NCBI GenBank assembly: GCA_001643535.1 | Contig: LXTG01000123.1 | Coordinates: forward strand, 1-30,530 | DNA length: 30,530 bases | DNA from: a candidate division NC10 bacterium SPGG6 | Lineage (GTDB): Bacteria > Methylomirabilota > Methylomirabilia > Methylomirabilales > CSP1-5 | Reading direction: 5' to 3' | Notes under the pieces: model-generated | Told to the model about the DNA's origin: nothing | What the model saw: only the letters and a program-made list of their open reading frames with translations | The model's database searches: none | Part shown: piece after piece, positions 1 through 7,589 of the stretch | Layout of the letters: every line of letters starts with the position of its first letter | How positions within the stretch are numbered: position 1 is the first letter of the stretch | Made by a program: the position numbers and the translations under genes

Positions 1-1
1 A

Positions 2-1051
2 AAGGATGTCCGTCAGGTTCGGATTGGGGATACCATCACCGAGGCGGACCGGCCGACCTCTGCCTCCCTGGCGGGCTTCCGGGAAGTGCGGCCCATGGTG
101 TTTGCCGGGCTCTATCCGGTGGAAGGGGGAGACTATCTTCGCCTGAAAGAGGCCTTGGAAAAGTTATGGCTCAACGACTCGGCTCTTACCTTTGAGCAAG
201 AGAGCTCGGTGGCGTTGGGCTTTGGCTTCCGGTGTGGTTTTCTGGGACTGCTCCATCTAGAGATCGTCCAGGAGCGGTTAGAGCGAGAATTCGACCTGGA
301 GCTCCTGGCCACCGCTCCGACGGTCGTCTACCGAGTCCGGCTCACCGATGGGACACTGGTGGAGGTGGACAACCCCTTCCGCCTCCCCTCCCGCGAGCGC
401 GTTCTCGGCATCGAAGAACCGTACATCCGGGCCCTGATCATGGCCCCGGTGACGTATGTGGGCCCTATCCTCACTCTCTGCCGAGAGAAGCGGGGAGTTC
501 AGGTCGGCCTGGAATATCTCCAGGATCAACGTATTGTGGTTACGTATGACCTCCCCTTGTCCGAGGTCGTGTTCGATTTCTACGACCGGCTCAAATCTCT
601 CTCCCGGGGGTATGCCTCGCTGAATTATGAGTTGATCGATTACCAGGAGGGGGATCTCGTGAAGCTGGATATCCTGGTCAACGGAGAGCCGGTGGACGCT
701 CTGTCTGCCATCACGCATCAGGATCAGTCCTATCACCGGGGACGCCAACTTGTCGCAAAACTGCGGGACCTCATCCCCCGACAGCTCTTTGAGGTGGTGT
801 TGCAGGCCGCGATCGGGGGCAAGGTCATTGCTCGGGAGAGCGTCAAGCCCCTCCGCAAACAGGTCACCGCCAAGTGCTACGGGGGTGACATCACCCGAAA
901 GCGAAAGCTCTTGGAGCGGCAGAAGGAGGGAAAGAAGCGGATGAAGCAGGTGGGGCGCGTGGAGATCCCCCAGGAGGCCTTTATGGCCGTTCTGAACCTG
1001 CGGGGGGAGGAGAGGGGCTTTCGGAGGGCGAGGCGTTCCAGGGAGACCTAA
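2..1051 (+). CDS. lepA: Elongation factor 4 (LepA), 3' part
   Basis: This is the C-terminal 349 residues of the ribosome-associated GTPase LepA/EF4, which acts on stalled or misassembled translation complexes. The reading frame is open from base 2, so the GTPase domain lies upstream of the window. The first residues (KDVRQVRIGDTIT, then GFREVRPMVFAGLYP) match the LepA domain II/III junction. The EF-G-like segment (SSVALGFGFRCGFLGLLHLEI) and the LepA-specific C-terminal domain (SVKPLRKQVTAKCYGGDITRKRKLLERQKEGKKRMKQVG in part) follow. That last domain is not found in EF-G and separates the two families. The normal end is present, with TAA at 1049-1051. lepB follows after 39 bases, a pairing common in bacteria, so the two are probably co-transcribed. 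Nothing looks damaged. Confidence 0.97.
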   Translation, partial: KDVRQVRIGDTITEADRPTSASLAGFREVRPMVFAGLYPVEGGDYLRLKEALEKLWLNDSALTFEQESSVALGFGFRCGFLGLLHLEIVQERLEREFDLELLATAPTVVYRVRLTDGTLVEVDNPFRLPSRERVLGIEEPYIRALIMAPVTYVGPILTLCREKRGVQVGLEYLQDQRIVVTYDLPLSEVVFDFYDRLKSLSRGYASLNYELIDYQEGDLVKLDILVNGEPVDALSAITHQDQSYHRGRQLVAKLRDLIPRQLFEVVLQAAIGGKVIARESVKPLRKQVTAKCYGGDITRKRKLLERQKEGKKRMKQVGRVEIPQEAFMAVLNLRGEERGFRRARRSRET

Positions 1052-1090
1052 TCCGGGCAAGGCGACGGGCGCATTGGAGAACGGAAAGAG

Positions 1091-1765
1091 ATGGATCGTG
1101 AGCAGGAACGGGAGACTTCGGTCCGGGTGGAGGAAACGGCGGGTTTGGGGGCACGCGAGCGGCGGAAATCAGCCGCCCGGGAGTGGCTAGAGGCACTGGC
1201 TGTTGCCGTTATCCTGGCCTTATTCATTCGGACCTTCGTGGTCCAGGCCTTCAAGATCCCTTCCGGGTCTATGATCCCCACCCTGGTGGTCGGCGACCAT
1301 ATCCTGGTCAATAAGTTTATCTACGGCGTCTATATCCCCCTGCTGGATATCTGGGCCCTCGGCCCTTGGGCACCGAGGCGCGGGGATATTATCGTCTTCA
1401 AGTATCCCTATGATGAGACTCGCGACTTCATCAAGCGAGTCGTCGGACTCCCGGGCGAGGTGGTAGAGGTCCGGGAAAGGCAAGTCTACATCGACGGCAA
1501 ACCGCTGGATGAATCATACCCCATATACAAGGCCTCGGTGCTGACTGCGAATCCCCATTCGCCCGGAGACTTCTATGGGCCGGTTACGGTGCCGGAGGAC
1601 AAGCTGTTCGTGCTCGGGGACAACCGTGACCATAGCCAAGACAGCCGATTTTGGGGCTTTCTGGACATCCACAAGGTGGAGGGGGAGGCGTTCGTCATTT
1701 ACTGGTCTTGGGACCGGAAAGATGGACGACCGCGCTGGAACCGGACTGGCAAACTCATTGATTAA
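1091..1765 (+). CDS. lepB: Signal peptidase I
   Basis: This membrane-anchored serine protease (224 residues) removes signal peptides from exported proteins. After a charged N-terminus there is one hydrophobic segment (about residues 34-52, LEALAVAVILALFIRTFVV). The catalytic serine is S60 in IPSGSMIPTL and the general-base lysine is K115 in DFIKRVVGLPGE, giving the Ser/Lys dyad of the family. The later GDNRDHSQDSR box is also intact. The length fits the single-anchor type. It follows lepA closely. Downstream lies a heptad-repeat stretch and then the hrcA promoter, so it is probably the last gene of the lepA transcript. Confidence 0.96.
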   Translation: MDREQERETSVRVEETAGLGARERRKSAAREWLEALAVAVILALFIRTFVVQAFKIPSGSMIPTLVVGDHILVNKFIYGVYIPLLDIWALGPWAPRRGDIIVFKYPYDETRDFIKRVVGLPGEVVEVRERQVYIDGKPLDESYPIYKASVLTANPHSPGDFYGPVTVPEDKLFVLGDNRDHSQDSRFWGFLDIHKVEGEAFVIYWSWDRKDGRPRWNRTGKLID

Positions 1766-1770
1766 GAAAG

Positions 1771-1840
1771 GTCCAAGGTCCGATCTCCGATGTGCTATGT
1801 CCAAAGCCCTAAACCCAAGACCCAACACCCAACACCGACG
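1771..1840. repeat. Heptad-repeat element 1 (lepB-hrcA gap)
   Basis: Five 7-nt units lie in phase from 1771 (GTCCAAG, GTCCGAT, CTCCGAT, GTGCTAT, GTCCAAA). They are followed from 1813 by a second class in phase (ACCCAAG, ACCCAAC, ACCCAAC, ACCGACG). It starts 6 bases after the lepB stop and ends just before the hrcA promoter. The first class is the same as in elements 2, 4 and 6. The two halves here are not complementary to each other, so this may be two elements side by side or a decayed one. Confidence 0.7.
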
Positions 1841-1850
1841 CCCTTTACCC

Positions 1851-1879
1851 TTGACAAGGCGGGGGACGATCTTTATCTT
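1851..1879 (+). promoter_or_regulatory. Sigma70-type promoter of hrcA-grpE-dnaJ
   Basis: TTGACA (1851-1856) and TATCTT (1874-1879) are separated by 17 bases. The -35 box is a perfect match and the -10 box matches 4 of 6. The CIRCE operator starts 16 bases downstream, where a HrcA repressor would block the start region. Confidence 0.75.
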
Positions 1880-1894
1880 CAGGGACACAAGTCA

Positions 1895-1921
1895 TTAGCA
1901 CTCGTAATATGAGAGTGCTAA
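1895..1921 (+). promoter_or_regulatory. CIRCE operator (HrcA binding site)
   Basis: TTAGCACTC, nine bases, then GAGTGCTAA is a perfect match to the CIRCE inverted repeat. HrcA binds this site to repress heat-shock genes. It lies between the promoter at 1851-1879 and hrcA, so the operon should be autoregulated by its own repressor and induced when HrcA loses activity under heat stress. Confidence 0.97.
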
Positions 1922-2000
1922 CCCCGATCCGAACGCAGGCATGCGAACTTTTCTAGAGCTGTGGGCCGGCTTTCGGATCGGGACAAGCGCGAGGGTGAGG

Positions 2001-3050
2001 ATGAGCAACGCCCCAACCGACTTGACCGAACGGGAGCGGGACGTCCTACGGGTGATCATCCAGGATTATATTGCGAGTGCCGAGCCCGTGGGCTCGAGGA
2101 GCGTTGCGCGGAGACACGGGGTCCGACTGAGTCCCGCGACGATCCGGAACGTCATGGCCGATCTGGGGGAGCTCGGGTATCTTTCGCAGCCCCATACCTC
2201 CGCAGGCAGGGTCCCTACTGATCTGGGCTACCGGTTTTACGTGGATTACCTGATGGATCGGCGCCCCCTTACCCGGGCGGAGGAGAGCATGATCGAGAGG
2301 CGATTTCGTCCCGTCCAGGGGGAGGTAGAGGACCTGATGCGGGAAGCCACGAAGCTCCTTTCTGGCCTCTCGCGTTCGGTGGGATTGGTCCTCGCCCCCC
2401 GAGTGGACCAATTGGCTGTCAAGCGGATCGAGTTCGTCCACCTGTCAACGGAGCGAGTCCTAGTTATTCTGATCACCACGTCCGGACAGGTTAACCACAA
2501 AATAGTAATCCTTGATGACGCGATTCCCCAGGAGGAGTTGAATAAGATTGCCAGGGTGCTCAACAACCTGGTGGAGGGCATGTCCCTTTCCCGGGTGCGG
2601 CAGCTTCTGGTCAAGAAGATGGCCGAGGAGAAGGCCATGTATGACGAACTCCTTCGCCGGGCCCTCGAGCTGGGTCAGAAGAGCTTTGCGGGAGAGACGG
2701 AGGGAGACGTTTACATCGGCGGGACCGCCAACATCATGCATCAGCCGGAGTTCGCCGACGTCGAGAAGATGCGATCTATCTTTGGGGCCTTCGAGGAGAA
2801 GTCAAAACTGCTGAAGATTCTCGATCAATGCTTGGACCAGGATGGGCTGACCATCGTCATCGGTTCGGAAAACGTCGTCCAGGAGGTGCAGCGCCTGAGC
2901 CTGGTGACGGCCCCGTATTGGTGCGCGGAGCACCTCCTGGGGACGTTGGGTGTGATCGGACCGACCCGGATGGAGTACAGCAAGATCATCCCCCTCGTGG
3001 ACTTCACTGCCAAACTGGTCAGCCAGCACTTAACGGAAGTGGCCTCGTAG
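2001..3050 (+). CDS. hrcA: Heat-inducible transcription repressor HrcA
   Basis: HrcA represses chaperone operons by binding CIRCE, and a perfect CIRCE lies just upstream. I chose ATG 2001 because GAGGGTGAGG directly precedes it and the protein then starts MSNAPTDLTERERDVL, giving 349 residues, the usual length. An in-frame ATG at 1941 would add 20 residues unlike the family. The N-terminal winged helix includes EPVGSRSVARRHGVRLSPATIRN in part and the HTSAGRVPTDLGYRFYVDYL block (about residues 55-85), both hallmarks of HrcA. A GAF-like core and the C-terminal LGTLGVIGPTRMEYSKIIPL segment follow. Its stop codon sits in the stem of a hairpin that ends in a T-run before grpE. Confidence 0.97.
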   Translation: MSNAPTDLTERERDVLRVIIQDYIASAEPVGSRSVARRHGVRLSPATIRNVMADLGELGYLSQPHTSAGRVPTDLGYRFYVDYLMDRRPLTRAEESMIERRFRPVQGEVEDLMREATKLLSGLSRSVGLVLAPRVDQLAVKRIEFVHLSTERVLVILITTSGQVNHKIVILDDAIPQEELNKIARVLNNLVEGMSLSRVRQLLVKKMAEEKAMYDELLRRALELGQKSFAGETEGDVYIGGTANIMHQPEFADVEKMRSIFGAFEEKSKLLKILDQCLDQDGLTIVIGSENVVQEVQRLSLVTAPYWCAEHLLGTLGVIGPTRMEYSKIIPLVDFTAKLVSQHLTEVAS

Positions 3051-3095
3051 CGAGAGCTGGGACCTCGATGGCAGGAGGGTTCCCTCTCGCTTTTT
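3049..3095 (+). terminator. Hairpin plus T-run between hrcA and grpE
   Basis: AGCGAGAG (3049-3056) can pair with CTCTCGCT (3084-3091), with extra pairing of GGGA (3059-3062) with TCC just inside. Five T residues (3091-3095) follow. The stem includes the last two bases of the hrcA stop codon, and grpE starts 20 bases later. With no other promoter visible, it is more likely an attenuator or mRNA-processing site than a full stop. A hairpin-linked processing site between hrcA and grpE is known in Bacillus subtilis. Confidence 0.6.
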
Positions 3096-3114
3096 GCCTT
3101 GAGGGGTACCGGAG

Positions 3115-3741
3115 ATGTTTGAGGAACGGGAGCAAGAAGAGTTGAACTCGGAAGAAAAGCGGGAGGGCGCACCGATGCCCGAGGGGGACGCGCCAGCCGA
3201 GGAGACGGCCCCCGGAGAGGATCTGTCACAGAAGATCGCGGCCCAGACAAAAGAGCTCCAGGAGCTTCAGGACCGGTATCTGCGCCTGGCGGCTGAGTTT
3301 GACAATTACCGAAAGAGGGTGGTGCGGGAGCGGGCCGAGCTGATCCGAACCGCGCACGAGGGTATGCTGCTAGAGCTATTTCCGGTGTTAGATAATCTCG
3401 AGCGAACCCTCGCCGCTGCGCGTTCCTCCGCCCCCGCGTCTCAGGCGAATGAGGCCCTCATCGAAGGGGTGGAAATCACCCTCCGTCTTTTCAAGGGGAT
3501 GCTCGAGAAGGAAGGGGTGAGGGAGATCGAAAGCGTCGGACGGGAGTTCGACCCGACCGTCCATCACGCGGTAGAGCAGGTGCGAACGACCGACCATCCC
3601 GAGAATATCGTCGTGCAAGAGGTCCTCCGGGGGTACCTGCTGGATCAAAAGGTGCTCCGTCCCGCCCTGGTCAAGGTGTCCACCGTCGCTTCCATCCCTG
3701 CAGAGGGAGAGGGCCACCCAGAGGTGAAAGAGGGTGAGTAA
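3115..3741 (+). CDS. grpE: Nucleotide exchange factor GrpE
   Basis: GrpE releases ADP from DnaK during the chaperone cycle. The protein has 208 residues: an acidic disordered N-terminus (about 1-40), a long coiled-coil helix (about 40-95) containing LQDRYLRLAAEFDNYRKRV, which is the family signature, and a C-terminal beta domain with EFDPTVHHAVEQV and VVQEVLRGYLLDQKVLRPALV. ATG 3115 is preceded by GAGGGGTACCGGAG. The gene overlaps dnaJ by 8 bases, so the two are likely translationally coupled. Its partner dnaK, usually placed between them, is not here. Confidence 0.97.
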   Translation: MFEEREQEELNSEEKREGAPMPEGDAPAEETAPGEDLSQKIAAQTKELQELQDRYLRLAAEFDNYRKRVVRERAELIRTAHEGMLLELFPVLDNLERTLAAARSSAPASQANEALIEGVEITLRLFKGMLEKEGVREIESVGREFDPTVHHAVEQVRTTDHPENIVVQEVLRGYLLDQKVLRPALVKVSTVASIPAEGEGHPEVKEGE

Positions 3742-4834
3742 CGATTATTACCAGATTCTGGGAGTCTCTAGGAGCGCCTCCCCTGCGGAGATCAAGAAGG
3801 CCTACCGCCGCCTGGCGCTGAAGTTCCATCCTGATAAGAATCCCGATGACTCTGCAGTGGCTGAACAGTTCAAGCAAATCAACGAAGCGTACGAGGTCTT
3901 GTCAAACCCTGAGCGGCGGCAGGAGTATGACTTATTTGGGACCGTCGGGGGCCCCCGTATGGCCGAGTCGTCTTCCGACTTCGGTATGGGCTTTGGGGGT
4001 CTTTTTGAAGACATCCTGGGGGGGGTCTTTGGAGGATTTGGTGCGCGGAGTGCCGCCTATCGGGGGGCAGACCTTCGCTTTACCCTTTCCATCACGTTAG
4101 AGGAAGCCGCCAGGGGAGCGAAGCGGGAGATCCTCGTTCCCCGACTCGAGGCGTGTGAGAGCTGCAACGGGACCGGGGCCCGGCCGGGGACGCGGCCAGA
4201 GTCCTGTCCGGACTGCCGGGGGAGAGGCCAGGTCCGGTTCTCGCGAGGCTTTCTCACGGTCAGCCAGACCTGTCATCGGTGCGGAGGGGAGGGAAGCGTC
4301 ATCGTGTCCCGCTGCCAGGCGTGTCGGGGTGAGGCCCGAATTACAACGGAGCGGACGGTCACGGTGAAGATCCCCCCAGGGGTCGAGACCGGGACGCGGC
4401 TCCGCATGAGTGGCGAGGGGGAGGCCGGGACCAGAGGAGGACCCCCCGGCGATCTGTACGTCGTGGTCCAGGTTATGGAGCACCCGATTTTCCGCCGGGA
4501 GGGGGATGATTTGACCTGTGAAGTCCCGATCAATTTTACACAGGCCGCCTTAGGGGGGGAGGCCCAGGTTCCCACGCTCACCGGCCTGATTCCCATTCAC
4601 ATTCCTCCCGGGACCCAACCGGGGGCGGAGTTTCGTCTCAGGGGATACGGCCTGCCGAATCTCCAGGGCTACGGCCGAGGGGACCTGAGGGTCAAGGTCC
4701 TGGTAGAGATTCCGAGCCGCCTGACGCCTAAACAGCGGGAGCTGCTCGAGGAGCTCCATCGACTCGAGAACGGGGATGGGACTCCCCTGAGCAAGAGCTT
4801 CTTGGAAAGGGTCCGGGAGCTCTTCGGTGGATGA
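3734..4834 (+). CDS. dnaJ: Chaperone DnaJ (type I, with zinc fingers)
   Basis: This Hsp40 co-chaperone delivers unfolded proteins to DnaK and stimulates its ATPase. The GTG start at 3734 lies inside the end of grpE, with GAGGTG at 3721-3726 as ribosome site. The J-domain (residues 1-70) carries HPD at 32-34. A Gly/Phe-rich linker (about 83-105) follows. Four CxxC zinc motifs lie at C141/C144, C158/C161, C180/C183 and C194/C197; the last is degenerate after the cysteines (CQACRGEA). The C-terminal substrate-binding domains complete a 366-residue protein. The zinc domain makes it true DnaJ rather than CbpA-like. dnaK is not adjacent. Confidence 0.96.
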   Translation: MSNDYYQILGVSRSASPAEIKKAYRRLALKFHPDKNPDDSAVAEQFKQINEAYEVLSNPERRQEYDLFGTVGGPRMAESSSDFGMGFGGLFEDILGGVFGGFGARSAAYRGADLRFTLSITLEEAARGAKREILVPRLEACESCNGTGARPGTRPESCPDCRGRGQVRFSRGFLTVSQTCHRCGGEGSVIVSRCQACRGEARITTERTVTVKIPPGVETGTRLRMSGEGEAGTRGGPPGDLYVVVQVMEHPIFRREGDDLTCEVPINFTQAALGGEAQVPTLTGLIPIHIPPGTQPGAEFRLRGYGLPNLQGYGRGDLRVKVLVEIPSRLTPKQRELLEELHRLENGDGTPLSKSFLERVRELFGG

Positions 4835-4940
4835 ATCGGTTGACCGCTCATAGCGTATCGCAGTTCCGCTATTGGTTCCTTGTCAGATTCATGTTCCTTC
4901 CGACGTTGCTCAGATCTGACCGCCATCCCTTTCCCGTGGA

Positions 4941-5042
4941 GTCCGAAGTCCGAAGTCCGATGTCCGAAGTCGAATGCTAACGGAGGATATGTAACCTCGG
5001 ACGTCGGACATCGACCAATCCGGGACGCCGCACATCGGACGC
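4941..5042. repeat. Heptad-repeat element 2 (dnaJ-rsmE gap)
   Basis: The left arm has in-phase heptads from 4941: GTCCGAA, GTCCGAA, GTCCGAT, GTCCGAA, then GTCGAAT. The core is about 20 bases. The right arm carries the same unit inverted (CTCGGAC 4996-5002, GTCGGAC 5003-5009, ATCGACC, and ATCGGAC 5034-5040). The arms could pair as an imperfect hairpin. The joint ACCTCGGACGT at the start of the right arm also occurs in element 6 inside hisF. In the flank 4835-4940 I see only a 7-bp inverted repeat, GTCAGAT (4882-4888) with ATCTGAC (4914-4920). Confidence 0.8.
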
Positions 5043-5052
5043 TTGGTAAGAG

Positions 5053-5775
5053 ATGCATCGTTTTTACCTGACCGGGGAGCACGGCCTGGGAGCCGAGGTT
5101 CGGTTCAACCCGGCCCAGGTTCGCCAGATCACCCGGGTCCTCCGAATGAGGGTTGGCAGTCGTGTCCTGACCTTCAACGGCAGCGGCCAGGAGTGGGAGG
5201 TGGAGATTGTGGCGACCTCTCCCCAAGAGGTCGTCGGTCGGATCGTGGAGGAGTGCGAGGCGCTAAGAGAATCCCCCCTTCGTGTGGTGCTGGTCCAGGG
5301 GCTTCTGAAGGGGGCCAAGATGGATTATCTCATCCAGAAGGCGACAGAGATGGGGGTGGCCGAGGTGATCCTCCTCTCGACCAGGCGGACCGTAGCTGAG
5401 GGGTTAGGAAAGGTGGCCCGGTGGGACCGAATTGCCATCGAGGCGGCAGAGCAATCGGGTCGCCTGGTTGTCCCGAAACTTTCCGGACCTTACCCCCTTG
5501 AGGGATATGTGGTTGGACAGAGCCCTGGTGCATCACTCCTCCTCTGGGAGAGAGAGCGGGTGGGGACGTTAGCCGCGCTGCTGGATCGAATGCCCCCTCC
5601 GGACGAGGTAAAGATCTTGGTGGGTCCAGAGGGAGGGTTAGAGATGGACGAGGTGGCCCTCCTGAGAAGGGCCGGTTTTGTACCCGTCTCCCTGGGCCCC
5701 AGGACCCTGCGGGCGGAAACGGCCGCCCTGGCCGCCCTGGCTATTCTCCAGCACTACTGGGGTGATCTTCGCTGA
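5053..5775 (+). CDS. rsmE: 16S rRNA m3U1498 methyltransferase RsmE
   Basis: RsmE methylates N3 of U1498 in 16S rRNA using S-adenosylmethionine. The 240-residue protein begins MHRFYLTGE, typical of its N-terminal PUA-like domain. It ends in a SPOUT knot domain with LVGPEGGLEMDEVALL (about 194-209) and SLGPRTLRAETAALAAL (about 217-233), the cofactor-binding knot motifs. AIEAAEQSGR is also diagnostic. In many bacteria rsmE follows dnaJ with prmA between; prmA is absent and the space holds heptad element 2. The ribosome site (GGTAAGAG) is weak. Confidence 0.93.
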   Translation: MHRFYLTGEHGLGAEVRFNPAQVRQITRVLRMRVGSRVLTFNGSGQEWEVEIVATSPQEVVGRIVEECEALRESPLRVVLVQGLLKGAKMDYLIQKATEMGVAEVILLSTRRTVAEGLGKVARWDRIAIEAAEQSGRLVVPKLSGPYPLEGYVVGQSPGASLLLWERERVGTLAALLDRMPPPDEVKILVGPEGGLEMDEVALLRRAGFVPVSLGPRTLRAETAALAALAILQHYWGDLR

Positions 5776-5800
5776 GCGGCCGTGGAGCGAGTGATCGGCA

Positions 5801-6664
5801 ATGCAGCTATGCCTCATTGACGGAACGGCTTACATCTATCGAGCCTTTTATGCGCTTCCCCCCTTTAGCAACTCTCGGGGGCTCCCGACCAACGCGATCT
5901 ACGGCTTTACCAATATGTTCTTCAAGCTACTGCGGGAACGAGCCCCGGACCATGTGGTCGTGGTGTTTGATGCGGGAGGGGAGACGGAGCGTCACCGGGA
6001 GTTTGAAGCGTACAAGGCGCAGCGTCCGCCCATGCCCGATACCCTGGTTCCTCAGATCCCTTACATCTATCGGGTCGTGGAGGCGTCGCATGTTCCAACC
6101 CTGATGGAGGAGGGATACGAGGCGGATGATATTATCGGGACGGTCGCGACCCGCGCGGCTGCCGATGGCTTCCAGGTTACCATCGTCTCCGGCGACAAGG
6201 ATCTTTTTCAGCTCGTGGGTCCCGCGGTCCAGGTGTACGATCCCATGCGCGACAAGACCTATCGGGTCCAGGAGGTTGAGGAGCGATTCGGGGTGCCGCC
6301 TCAGGCGATGGTGGACCTGATGAGTCTTGCTGGGGACGCCGTTGATAACATCCCGGGGGTACCAGGAGTCGGGGAGAAGACGGCGAGCGCCCTGATCCAA
6401 GAATTTGGGACGGTGGAGAATCTCCTCGGGTCCCTCGATCGCGTCAAGCGGCCAAAGCTCCGCGAGGCGTTGAAGACCCATGCCGACCGGATCCGGATGA
6501 ACCGTGCCCTCATCACGATCCGGATCGACCTTCCTCATTCCGTGCCTCTTCAGGCCTTGCGACGGCAGCTCCCCGATTGGGAGCGGCTTCGGGCCCTGTT
6601 TCAGGAGCTAGAGTTTACGCGTCTGCTGTCGAGCCTCGAGGGTGCTGGACAAGGGATGCTCTGA
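5801..6664 (+). CDS. PolA-type 5'-3' exonuclease, without polymerase domain
   Basis: This matches the N-terminal 5' nuclease domain of DNA polymerase I, which removes RNA primers and flaps. It stops at 287 residues where PolA would continue. Visible motifs are LIDGTAYIYRAFYALP (residues 4-19), VVVFDAGGETERHREFEAYK (53-72), the acidic clusters GYEADDIIG and VSGDKDLFQL, and GDAVDNIPGVPGVGEKTA, a helix-hairpin-helix DNA-binding motif with its metal-ligand aspartates. No 3'-5' exonuclease or polymerase sequence follows: coaE starts 5 bases after the stop. It is either a stand-alone nuclease or the retained part of a split polA; polA often sits beside coaE in other bacteria, which favours the latter. 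The domain looks active. Confidence 0.9.
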   Translation: MQLCLIDGTAYIYRAFYALPPFSNSRGLPTNAIYGFTNMFFKLLRERAPDHVVVVFDAGGETERHREFEAYKAQRPPMPDTLVPQIPYIYRVVEASHVPTLMEEGYEADDIIGTVATRAAADGFQVTIVSGDKDLFQLVGPAVQVYDPMRDKTYRVQEVEERFGVPPQAMVDLMSLAGDAVDNIPGVPGVGEKTASALIQEFGTVENLLGSLDRVKRPKLREALKTHADRIRMNRALITIRIDLPHSVPLQALRRQLPDWERLRALFQELEFTRLLSSLEGAGQGML

Positions 6665-6668
6665 TCGT

Positions 6669-7280
6669 ATGATTCGTGTGGGGCTGACGGGGGGGATCGC
6701 CACCGGCAAGAGTACCGTCGCTCGGATGTTCGCGGAGCGGGGAGCTGCGGTCCTTGATGCCGATGAGGTGGTCCGAGAATTGCAATATCCAGGAATGCCA
6801 GTATATGACGCCATCGTCGAGACCTTCGGAAGCGTCATCCTACAAGATGACGGCACCATCGATCGAAAATCATTAGGGGAACTGGTCTTTCGGGATGAGA
6901 AGTTGCGGAGGCGCCTCGAGACCATCGTCCATCCTGCCCTGATCAGCGCAGTAGGAGAGCGGCTGGCTGAACTACGGACAAAGGAGATCGCCATATGCGT
7001 GGTGGAGCTCCCTCTCCTCATCGAAGCTGAATCTGAGCGGCGCTTCGATTCGGTGGTGGTTGTCACTGCTCCAGAAGAGGTGCAAGTGGCTCGCCTCATG
7101 GCAGATCGGGGGCTTACCGGGGAAGAAGCTGTAGTCCGGATTCGCAGTCAGATGCCTCTTTGGGAGAAGGTGAGGCGGGCCGATTTCGTGATCGAGAACG
7201 GAGGGGACCTTTGGGAGACGGAGCGAAGGGTGCAGGAAATATACGAAGTGTTGCTCCGGACAGGCACAAAAAAAACTTGA
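6669..7280 (+). CDS. coaE: Dephospho-CoA kinase
   Basis: CoaE phosphorylates dephospho-CoA in the last step of coenzyme A synthesis. From ATG 6669 the protein starts MIRVGLTGGIATGKSTVARM, placing the P-loop GGIATGKST at residues 8-16. An upstream in-frame ATG (6642) would overlap the preceding nuclease gene and add nine unrelated residues. The 203-residue length is normal. The family blocks LDADEVVRELQYPG, HPAL and VVELPLLIEA are present. The start is 5 bases after the nuclease stop, suggesting coupling. The TGA stop (7278-7280) lies inside the -35 box of the rho promoter. Confidence 0.95.
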   Translation: MIRVGLTGGIATGKSTVARMFAERGAAVLDADEVVRELQYPGMPVYDAIVETFGSVILQDDGTIDRKSLGELVFRDEKLRRRLETIVHPALISAVGERLAELRTKEIAICVVELPLLIEAESERRFDSVVVVTAPEEVQVARLMADRGLTGEEAVVRIRSQMPLWEKVRRADFVIENGGDLWETERRVQEIYEVLLRTGTKKT

Positions 7281-7305
7281 CAAAGTCTGGACGCGTTCCT
7301 ACTAT
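7277..7305 (+). promoter_or_regulatory. Sigma70-type promoter of rho
   Basis: TTGACA (7277-7282) and TACTAT (7300-7305) are 17 bases apart. The -35 box contains the coaE stop codon. A start near 7312 gives a leader of about 280 bases before rho. Confidence 0.7.
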
Positions 7306-7589
7306 GATATGTGCACAGTCTGGTTTGAGGTATTTCCTCAAGAGTCTCAAGTATTTTCCACCATCAAACTCCAGCAATCCTGTTCAGCCTCGGGAGATCC
7401 CCTGTATCGGGTGCTGCACGCAAACGGAAATAGACACCCCGCGTGCGCGGTATATCTTGGGCGATCGCGCCCGATGCCGCACCGAGATGTGGTGACAATG
7501 TACGCTTCGGGGGTTATCTCGAGAGGATAAGATAGGCGGGGGATTGCGGGCCCCGCGACCGGAGCAAGACGGAGGGGAGAGAAAGCGCT
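7306..7589 (+). other. Long untranslated leader of rho
   Basis: There is no convincing gene here. Small inverted repeats are visible: TTGAGG with CCTCAA, GGGCG with CGCCC, and TTATC with GATAA near 7514-7530. No riboswitch class is recognisable to me. In Escherichia coli rho is autoregulated by Rho-dependent termination in a long leader, and a similar role here is an inference from position and length only. Two overlapping short ORFs (starting 7160 and 7309) lack family features. Confidence 0.5.

Noticed and set aside
4669..5226. Minus-strand frame across the dnaJ-rsmE gap, including a lysine/arginine-rich stretch
   Set aside because: It spans the dnaJ end, element 2 and the rsmE start. The peptide from the heptads is repetitive and no family is recognised.
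5801..6664. Frameshifted full-length polA
   Set aside because: No 3'-5' exonuclease or polymerase motif is found in any frame downstream; coaE begins five bases after the stop.
7309..7530. Possible leader peptide of 73 codons before rho
   Set aside because: Its ATG lies at or before the predicted RNA start, without a ribosome site, and the sequence has no family or attenuation-type codon run.
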